Shown here in pieces: positions 1 to 6,146 of a DNA stretch of 11,287 bases. A program made the position numbers and the translations under genes. The notes below the pieces were generated by a model, which worked only from the letters and a program-made list of their open reading frames with translations, was not told where the DNA came from and did not search any database. The stretch lies in contig CAZQTO010000075.1 of assembly GCA_964596375.1 (NCBI GenBank), positions 1 through 11,287 on the forward strand. The letters run 5' to 3'. Positions within the stretch are counted from its first letter, which is position 1. Each line of letters starts with the position of its first letter. Source of the DNA: UBA1543 sp964596375 (GTDB taxonomy: Bacteria > Pseudomonadota > Zetaproteobacteria > Mariprofundales > Mariprofundaceae).

Positions 1-1479
1 GATGCTGCCTACAGCGGGCTTCTGCTCCGGTCCTTCTCCGTTCAACGCAGCCAGTTTATCGGCTGTAAAATTACCAAGGATGTCATGGCTTTGTTTGGCC
101 AGACCCGCCCAACTGTCACCCTGCTTCCATACATACAGGGCAATGCGTGGCACATCACCGTCGCGTTTGGCATCGTAGCTCTTGAATGAGTCTGCAATAC
201 TGGAAAAATCATTCTGGAATTCACCGAATTCCTTACGTTTGCTCCAGGATGTCAGTATAAATGTCTTGGGCCCCTTCATGAAAACAGTTGCCAGCATGTG
301 TGCGGCCCCCACATTCTTCAGAGATAAATCGATTTCGGCCTGCGTCACATCATAGCCATCGCGCCGGCTGGTTTTCAGGGTGGTGATTTTGGCCTGGTTG
401 CTTGCCAGTTCGCGCAACAGCTCTTCGCCAGTCTGACGCTTCACCAGTTCCTTGAACTGTAGCTTGAAGTACGCCTTCTGTTGACGCTTGACGGCGGTCA
501 GTGATTGAGGGGTGTTGGTGACCACCCATTTTTCGGGGAAGGCCATCTGTATGCCAAGTTCCGGGTGGATGAAACGGCGCCCCACCATGGCCCCCTGTTC
601 AGGACTTTCACCGTAAGGGTAGCCCTCCAGTGCGGCGAGCATCGCGTTGTGGCCGATTTCACCGAGACCTGTTGTGGAAGCGCCCTCAGAATTGGCAACC
701 GCTTCTTCAATACGTTTTTTGGTTTCCGGATGGCTGGCAAAAGCGCCATGGTATTTCTCCGGTTTTTTACCGGTGGTGTCTTCCTTGATTTTGCTGTCCA
801 GATCGTCAAGCCGTTTCAGGGTTTCCAGAATACTCTTGGTGGCTTCCACATCGTAACCAGCCTTGGCGATGTAGCGGATGGACAACTCATCCGACTGCAA
901 TTCCGCCTGACGTCCATAGCCAGAAATGACGGCGGTAGCAACCAGATCGGAAATCTGGCCTATGCCCTGAGGAACGGGAACGAATATCGAGGTAACCATC
1001 GCACCCATCTGATAAAGCTGGGCCTGGGTATAGCGCTGCACAGCGTGGCGTGCCGTGACATGGCCGACTTCGTGGGCCAGCACGGCGGCCAGTTCAGCCT
1101 CGCTGTTCATGTGGGTGAGCAGGCCCCGGTACATGTAGATATAACCGCCGGGCAGGGCGAAGGCATTGATGGTGGTGTCATCCACCACATGGAAATGGTA
1201 GAACAGTTCCGGGCGATCAGATACTGCTGCAACGCGTTGGCCAACCTTGTTGACGTATTTCACCAGCGGATCGTTTTCTGGCAATAGCGGCATCTGCGCG
1301 GCTACCTGTGCGGCAGCCTGCTGGCCGAGGGCCAATTCCTGATCCTCGCTCATCAGCACAAGATCCTGTTTCTTACTGGCCGGATTAACAGCGCAGGAAG
1401 CCAGGAGCATGGCGACAATACAAAGCCCAAAGAGATGGCGGGAATACAGGATCAGAGAAGCAATAGATGAATTTTTCAT
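1..1479 (-). CDS. M48-family zinc metalloprotease, predicted lipoprotein (C-terminus off the window edge)
   Basis: Predicted zinc-dependent endopeptidase held at the cell envelope, probably in protein quality control like other M48 lipoproteins and periplasmic proteases. The frame is open for 493 codons to the window edge without a stop. The N-terminus is a lipoprotein signal: a hydrophobic stretch at about residues 16-28 ends in a lipobox L-A-S-C with the lipidated Cys at 29. The M48 zinc motif HEVGH lies at 136-140 (His136, His140, catalytic Glu137), and the third ligand is probably Glu193 in an E-L-Q-S-D motif. The last ~50 visible residues (K-Q-G-D-S-W, then L-A-A-L-N-G) resemble a degenerate LysM-like tail seen in some predicted Zn-proteases of the COG4784 type, so only a few residues are probably missing. 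The ATG overlaps the upstream nuclease stop as ATGA, and a GGAG lies about 11 nt upstream, so translation is probably coupled. Family assignment is secure; the physiological substrate is unknown. Confidence 0.92.
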   Translation of the reverse strand, partial: MKNSSIASLILYSRHLFGLCIVAMLLASCAVNPASKKQDLVLMSEDQELALGQQAAAQVAAQMPLLPENDPLVKYVNKVGQRVAAVSDRPELFYHFHVVDDTTINAFALPGGYIYMYRGLLTHMNSEAELAAVLAHEVGHVTARHAVQRYTQAQLYQMGAMVTSIFVPVPQGIGQISDLVATAVISGYGRQAELQSDELSIRYIAKAGYDVEATKSILETLKRLDDLDSKIKEDTTGKKPEKYHGAFASHPETKKRIEEAVANSEGASTTGLGEIGHNAMLAALEGYPYGESPEQGAMVGRRFIHPELGIQMAFPEKWVVTNTPQSLTAVKRQQKAYFKLQFKELVKRQTGEELLRELASNQAKITTLKTSRRDGYDVTQAEIDLSLKNVGAAHMLATVFMKGPKTFILTSWSKRKEFGEFQNDFSSIADSFKSYDAKRDGDVPRIALYVWKQGDSWAGLAKQSHDILGNFTADKLAALNGEGPEQKPAVGSI

Positions 1480-2285
1480 GGCGATATTTTCTCCATATCG
1501 AAGGGACTATGCAAGGGCACATACAGGCCGGATGACGAGGCGCGAATCACGCCGTGTACGAACATATTATCACCGGGGTTAACATCGGGAGGCGTTTGGA
1601 AATAGGGGCGATATTTTTTTGGGATGCTGATGTTCAGTCGGTCGAGCCTGAATGCATACCCTTTGCGATTACGTTGATTCACCTGCCCGTGAATAACGCG
1701 AAACTGTCCGAGATGGTCCGCCTTCACCTTGTTTGCTTCGAGTACGGCAAAACGTTCCGTTCTCCAGATGCCGAGCTGTGCTTGTCGTGCCGGTGCTTCC
1801 AGTTGGGTGAGTTGACCGGCCCAGCGCAGGTTGGGGGTGAATGTATAGACGTGCGCCATACCGCTGCGGACCATTTCACCGTTTACCCAAATGCCATTGC
1901 GCAGATAAATCTGCGCCAATGTGCGTCCGTAGTTGTCTTTGTGCTGTGTGTCGAAGTCCAGGCGCACTGTTTGGCCGGCGATCAGATTGGTGAGCGACTT
2001 TCTGGCCGCATTGCCCATGGGTTGAGCGGGCGATGAATCATGCTCCACCTCGGGGGTGTTGATGCCGAGCAGGCGCACGCGTTCACCTTTGGATGTTTTG
2101 AATGTGTCACCGTCAAATATTTCGCTGACCTCAACCCAACGGCTCTGAGAAAGAACCGAGAGGGTGCCGCTGTGTGCTGCTGTGCCGAAATTCAGGCAAA
2201 GCAGTGTAAGGAGGGCAAGTACTGCCGGGCGGGTTTTCCTATACCTCAAGCGTGCCGACCAGTTCACGATAAGACGATAGGCCAT
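1476..2285 (-). CDS. Secreted thermonuclease (SNase)-like protein with C-terminal OB-like region
   Basis: Staphylococcal-nuclease-family protein, probably exported and acting on nucleic acids outside the cytoplasm. From the ATG at 2285 the product is 269 residues. A basic N-terminus and a hydrophobic segment (about residues 20-36, ending near T-A-A-H-S) look like a signal peptide. The nuclease fold shows F-D-G-D-T (57-61), R-L-L-G-I-N-T-P-E (71-79) and Y-G-R (119-121). By analogy with S. aureus nuclease, Arg71, Glu79 and Arg121 match catalytic Arg35, Glu43 and Arg87. The metal ligand equivalent to Asp40 is Asn76 here. The last ~80 residues match the small extra domain common in proteobacterial homologues. 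The frame is open as far as an ATG at 2405, but that would lie deep inside pyrD. The 2285 ATG overlaps pyrD by 47 bp and has no clear Shine-Dalgarno; GTG 2267 or TTG 2249 are alternatives. The start is therefore uncertain, the family is not. Confidence 0.85.
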   Translation of the reverse strand: MAYRLIVNWSARLRYRKTRPAVLALLTLLCLNFGTAAHSGTLSVLSQSRWVEVSEIFDGDTFKTSKGERVRLLGINTPEVEHDSSPAQPMGNAARKSLTNLIAGQTVRLDFDTQHKDNYGRTLAQIYLRNGIWVNGEMVRSGMAHVYTFTPNLRWAGQLTQLEAPARQAQLGIWRTERFAVLEANKVKADHLGQFRVIHGQVNQRNRKGYAFRLDRLNISIPKKYRPYFQTPPDVNPGDNMFVHGVIRASSSGLYVPLHSPFDMEKISP

Positions 2286-3189
2286 GGTTTTCGAAATAAG
2301 AGCGCAGTTCGCCCAGTATTTTTCCGGGTAGTAGCGGGTCATAGAACAAACCGGTGCCCAGGCCCAGGGCATCGGAGCCGGCAATGGCGAATTCGATGCA
2401 ATCATGCGCCGAACAGATGCCGCCCTGACCGAGAATCGGAATGTTGTGCTTTGCTGCTACGGCGCGTGTTTGGTGGATTTTCCATAGTGCCACCGGTTTG
2501 ATGGCAGGACCCGACAGGCCGCCGGAAATATTTCCGATAACCGGACGACGACTTTCGATATCAATGGCCATACCGACCAGGGTGTTGATGACCGAAAGTC
2601 CATCCGTGCCCGCCTCGATGCAGCACCGCGCGATGTCGGCGATGTCGGCATTGTTCGGGGAAAGCTTGGTAATAAGCGGTTTCTTGGTCATGGGTCGCAT
2701 GGCTGCCACGACGCGAGCCGCCATGGCTGCATCGTTGCCGAAATGCACGCCGCCGGCCTTCACATTGGGGCAGGAGATATTGATTTCGATAGCTGTGACA
2801 GGCGAATCGTCGAACAAACGTGCCACCTCGGCATACTCTTCCAGCGTGGAGCCGTTGGCATTGGCCCAGAACTGGGTCTCGTGGTGTGGCAGATGGGGAA
2901 GGATGTGCTCGATTACGTGGCGTGAACCGGGGTTCTGCAGGCCGATGGCATTAAGCATGCCGGAGGGGGTTTCATACACCCGGTGCGGAGCATTGCCCAT
3001 GCGAGGCTCAAGCGTTGTTCCCTTGAGAATAACTGCACCGATATCGGTGTTGGAGAAGCCCTCAACGCGCGTGTATTCCTCGCCGAAACCGACACAGCCG
3101 GAGAGCAGCACAAGCGGTGTTTGCAGATTCAGGCCTGCAAAGGAGACGGAAAGATTGATCTGTGCTGGTGGATTCACTTGTTTTGACAT
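2239..3189 (-). CDS. pyrD: Dihydroorotate dehydrogenase, class 1B (catalytic subunit)
   Basis: Oxidises dihydroorotate to orotate, the fourth step of de novo UMP synthesis, using FMN in the cytosol. The 316 residues match the class 1B family in length and throughout the sequence. Visible features are I-L-K-G-T-T (Lys56), N-P-G near 86-88, N-I-S-C-P-N-V-K-x-G-G with the catalytic base Cys140, T-K-L-S-P-N with Lys175, I-N-T-L near 201-204, S-G-G-L-S-G-P near 222-228, and the phosphate-binding G-G-I and G-T-G segments near 256-280. The Cys base and soluble N-terminus exclude the membrane-bound class 2 enzyme, which uses Ser. Class 1B enzymes normally work with PyrK, an Fe-S/FAD electron-transfer subunit that passes electrons to NAD+, and no pyrK is visible here. 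The start lies 33 bp after usp and lacks a clear Shine-Dalgarno. The 3' end overlaps the nuclease gene. Confidence 0.95.
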   Translation of the reverse strand: MSKQVNPPAQINLSVSFAGLNLQTPLVLLSGCVGFGEEYTRVEGFSNTDIGAVILKGTTLEPRMGNAPHRVYETPSGMLNAIGLQNPGSRHVIEHILPHLPHHETQFWANANGSTLEEYAEVARLFDDSPVTAIEINISCPNVKAGGVHFGNDAAMAARVVAAMRPMTKKPLITKLSPNNADIADIARCCIEAGTDGLSVINTLVGMAIDIESRRPVIGNISGGLSGPAIKPVALWKIHQTRAVAAKHNIPILGQGGICSAHDCIEFAIAGSDALGLGTGLFYDPLLPGKILGELRSYFENHGLSSYRELVGTLEV

Positions 3190-3222
3190 GGCGCAAGCAT
3201 AGCGGGTCGCCCGTTATCCGGT

Positions 3223-3681
3223 CTATGCGCTGTTTTTGTGTTTGACTACCAGGACGTCGCAGGTGGCCTCGTGGACAACACGCTCCGCTGTAGACCCGAG
3301 AAGCACATGCATCAGGCCACTGTGCCCGTGACTGCCGATGACAATCAACTCAATTGCCAACTCTTCCGCTGCTGCGACGATGGCATCTGCCGAGCGGGTG
3401 AAAGCTTCGCGCACATGGTGGTGAATACGAATGTCCTTGCCAAGCAGCCCGACTGCCTTTTGCAGGCGCTCTTCAGCAGCCAGCTTCATCTGATCTGTCA
3501 AATCCACCATCGGAGGAAGCATGATCTCCGGCATTTCAGTGTAGTAGAGTTGCGGGGCAACAATGTGCAAGAGATGCAGATCGGCAGCGTTTTGTCGTGC
3601 AAGTTCAGCGGCCGTATGCAATGCACACTCTGCTGTTTCGGAGAAATCGGTTGGAATCAGAATATGACGATAAGCAGGCAT
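3223..3681 (-). CDS. Universal stress protein, UspA family, ATP-binding type
   Basis: Single-domain universal stress protein of 152 residues, the usual length for a one-domain member. It begins with the typical beta strand H-I-L-I-P-T-D-F-S (6-14), including the conserved Asp12. It ends with the ATP-binding signature G-x2-G-x9-G-S (Gly116, Gly119, Gly129, Ser130) followed by a final strand D-V-L-V-V-K. This makes it the nucleotide-binding subclass, like MJ0577, rather than the non-binding E. coli UspA type. Such proteins are small cytosolic dimers made under starvation, oxidative or envelope stress; the specific role here cannot be read from sequence. A GAGGA Shine-Dalgarno lies 6 nt before the ATG. 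The gene begins 56 bp after the hybrid kinase stop and is preceded by an inverted repeat that overlaps that stop. Confidence 0.93.
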   Translation of the reverse strand: MPAYRHILIPTDFSETAECALHTAAELARQNAADLHLLHIVAPQLYYTEMPEIMLPPMVDLTDQMKLAAEERLQKAVGLLGKDIRIHHHVREAFTRSADAIVAAAEELAIELIVIGSHGHSGLMHVLLGSTAERVVHEATCDVLVVKHKNSA

Positions 3682-3706
3682 GGCGGGTTCCTCGTTTACT
3701 CAAATG

Positions 3707-3741
3707 CTAGGGAAAGTCTGAGTTTCTCAGAGCACCCCTAG
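3707..3741. repeat. Nested inverted repeat at the kinase-usp junction
   Basis: An outer arm CTAGGG (3707-3712) pairs with 3736-3741, and an inner arm TCTGAG (3717-3722) pairs with 3726-3731 around a TTT loop. Both share the same centre at 3724 and are separated by a 4x4 mismatch. The right edge contains the kinase stop codon. There is no T-tract on the minus strand, so it is unlikely to be a strong terminator. It may be an operator for usp or an mRNA processing/stability structure. Confidence 0.45.
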
Positions 3742-6074
3742 GTCGATTCCGAATCGGCAGCCCCCGGCTTCGTGGCGCGCACCGCTTGTACATCATCCGG
3801 TTTCATCTCCGGATGCAGCAGAGAGGCTATAATCTGACTCAGATGTGCAACCTGATACGGCTTGGTGACGATCTGTGTCTTGGACAGTTGAAGGTCTTTG
3901 TAGTCGATATCACTCAGGTTGTAGCCGGTTACGAACACGATGGGCAGGTCGGGTTTGATGTGGCGTATCTTGCCGGCTGCCTCAGCACCGCCCATGACAG
4001 GCATAATCAGATCGAGCAATACTAGATCCACTTCAGCTGTATGTCCCTCGATATGGTGCAGGGCGGCCTCTCCGTTCTCTACTGCGACAGGTTTGTAGTT
4101 CAGTTTAAGTAGCACATCAGACGCAGCTTCACGCACCAGATGTTCATCATCAGCGATCAGGATGGTTTCGCCCTGACCGTAATGCAGGATGACGGGGGGT
4201 TCTGTCTGCCCCTCATTGTCCGAAATGGAGTCGCTTTGTTGCAGGTAAAGGTGCACGGTGGTACCGGCGCCCTCTTCGCTCTTCAGTTCAACCGCGCCCC
4301 CAAAGCCTTCCATCAGTCCATACACCATCGATAGACCCATGCCGGTTCCTTGGCCCACTTCCTTGGTCGTGAAAAACGGGTCGAAGACCCGGCTGAGCAA
4401 ATCACTCTGGATGCCTGATCCGGTATCGCTTACGCAAACACACAACACATGTTTACCATGCAGTTGCGGGAAGCGGGAAATAAACGCTGCATTTGACTCA
4501 ACATCCCTGACCGCGATGTTAATTTCAGCAGCGGATTTTTGCCTGCAGGCATCCGTGGCGTTGCTGATCAGGCTGGCCAGCACCTGCCTGAGCAGGGAAG
4601 AATCCGCCCGAACTGCAATACTCTCATCCGCAGCAAGTTTGCTGATATCAAGGCTTAACTTAATATGGGGAGGCAGTCCGGCTGATTCGATGGCATGAAC
4701 CTGCTGTAGCAAAGGCACGAGATCAATGTCGCGAATTGATATGCGATTCCTGCGACCAAAGGCCAGCAACTGATCAATCAGGCCGGCGGCACGGTTGCCG
4801 AGCTTTTCAATACGCGCCAGACGAATGGCTGCTTGTGACCCCTCTTTGAACTCGCTTTTGAGGAGGAATATGTTGCCGATAATGCCAGCCAGCATATTGT
4901 TGAATTCGTGAGCAATGCCACCGACAAGTGTGCCCACTGCCTCCATCTTGCGTGCCTGCTGCTGCATGCTCTGAATCGCACCCTCTTCGGCCTTGCGTTG
5001 GGTGATCTCGTTGCTGATGCCGAACAGGCCTGCAAAAGTGTTTTCCCCGCTGACGGCGCTCTTCGCATAGTGCAGGCAAATATTTTCTCCGAACCATTGT
5101 TCTTTGTCACCCATCTGAATGCAGTAAGCCATCTCAAGCGTTGGTGCTCGAGTACTGATGGCTTTGTGCAGCTGCCTAAGATTTGTGTTGCGTTGCTGCT
5201 CGTCCGGAAGCCATGACCACAGTTCCAGGCCCTTGAGCTGGCTTTGCGGATAGTTGAACACCTGCACCGATCGGGCCGAGGCATCCGTGTATTTCAAGTC
5301 GGCCGAAGCCGACCAGACACAGCCCGGAACCCTGTCCAGCATGTCGTGAAAACGCTGTGCCATGGCATGCTCGGCATGCACCAGTTGATCGTAGGTTTCA
5401 AGGATGTCACCGGCCTCGCTGGGCAGGGAGTGTTCCATCTGTTCGATCACCCTGTCCGGCATGGTTTCACCAGTACCCATGATGACACGCAATTGCTCCA
5501 GGGGTTCAATAAGCTGTATGCGCAAAACCCGGTGCAGGGCGAAAATAGAAAGTAGCACCAGCATTAACATCACGATGCCGGTGATGAATGTAGAGGTATG
5601 GATGGCACGGGTGATCGGACGGTCATCGAGGACCAGGAACAGCTTCACATTGGAGTCTGGAATATTGCTCTCGTAGAGATGCAGATGCGGTGTGTTGTAT
5701 ATCGTTGCTGCCAAAGTGGAAGGGGTGATCTCAGAGAAGGAAGCAAGTGAAAGATGGTCATCATGGATGGCTGTGTGCAGCAATTCTCCACTGGCATCGA
5801 TCAATATAATACCGGCGATTTCCGGATCCTGCACCAGCGCGTCGCTTTCCTCTCCGATAGACGTTCTGTCTTGTTCTTTTAGATGTTTGGAAAATTCCTG
5901 TGTTTGATAGTTCAGACGATATTCGGCGACCTTTTGCATGGTGTAGCCGCGCACATCGTCGAAGGTGAGTACGAAAATAATTGCCAGAAGGGTAAAGAAA
6001 AGACCGGACCACAACAGAATGGTGCGGGTTAGGGCGTAGCGCAGTGAATGATGACTATGCTCTGGCAACTTCAT
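3738..6074 (-). CDS. Hybrid sensor histidine kinase with PAS and C-terminal receiver domain
   Basis: Membrane-bound hybrid two-component sensor of 778 residues. In order it shows TM1 (about 18-37), a periplasmic sensing region (about 40-158), TM2 (about 162-182), a short HAMP-like linker, and a PAS-like domain (about 238-362) ending in the typical I-S-N-E-I-T-Q-R-K. The dimerisation/phosphoacceptor helix G-G-I-A-H-E-F-N-N has phospho-His389. The ATPase has an N box with Asn505, G1 D-T-G-S-G (550-554), an F box near 564-568 and G2 G-Q-G-T-G-M-G-L-S (574-582). A receiver domain (about 636-755) carries the acidic pair D642-D643, phospho-Asp688 and Lys738. No key residue is missing. There is no output domain and no separate response regulator in the window, so the phosphoryl target is unknown. 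The ATG has no good Shine-Dalgarno. The gene lies 72 bp after fadE and 56 bp before usp. The ligand cannot be inferred. Confidence 0.93.
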   Translation of the reverse strand: MKLPEHSHHSLRYALTRTILLWSGLFFTLLAIIFVLTFDDVRGYTMQKVAEYRLNYQTQEFSKHLKEQDRTSIGEESDALVQDPEIAGIILIDASGELLHTAIHDDHLSLASFSEITPSTLAATIYNTPHLHLYESNIPDSNVKLFLVLDDRPITRAIHTSTFITGIVMLMLVLLSIFALHRVLRIQLIEPLEQLRVIMGTGETMPDRVIEQMEHSLPSEAGDILETYDQLVHAEHAMAQRFHDMLDRVPGCVWSASADLKYTDASARSVQVFNYPQSQLKGLELWSWLPDEQQRNTNLRQLHKAISTRAPTLEMAYCIQMGDKEQWFGENICLHYAKSAVSGENTFAGLFGISNEITQRKAEEGAIQSMQQQARKMEAVGTLVGGIAHEFNNMLAGIIGNIFLLKSEFKEGSQAAIRLARIEKLGNRAAGLIDQLLAFGRRNRISIRDIDLVPLLQQVHAIESAGLPPHIKLSLDISKLAADESIAVRADSSLLRQVLASLISNATDACRQKSAAEINIAVRDVESNAAFISRFPQLHGKHVLCVCVSDTGSGIQSDLLSRVFDPFFTTKEVGQGTGMGLSMVYGLMEGFGGAVELKSEEGAGTTVHLYLQQSDSISDNEGQTEPPVILHYGQGETILIADDEHLVREAASDVLLKLNYKPVAVENGEAALHHIEGHTAEVDLVLLDLIMPVMGGAEAAGKIRHIKPDLPIVFVTGYNLSDIDYKDLQLSKTQIVTKPYQVAHLSQIIASLLHPEMKPDDVQAVRATKPGAADSEST

Positions 6075-6146
6075 ATGAATGCCAGAATAGCCGTCAGGAT
6101 TTTTTTATTAAAGCTATATTTTTTCCGCACCTTTGTTTTATCGCAT

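Noticed and set aside
505..1287. Long plus-strand open frame of 260 codons
   Set aside because: It is antisense to the M48 protease frame, which has a lipobox and the HEVGH motif. The plus-strand translation resembles no family I know.
1476..2405. Nuclease start at the ATG at 2405
   Set aside because: It would overlap pyrD by 167 bp and place about 40 non-conserved residues before a recognisable signal peptide.
6075..6146. AT-rich gap between fadE and the kinase as a promoter
   Set aside because: TATAGC and TTTAAT occur, but no credible -35 lies at proper spacing. I cannot support a promoter call.
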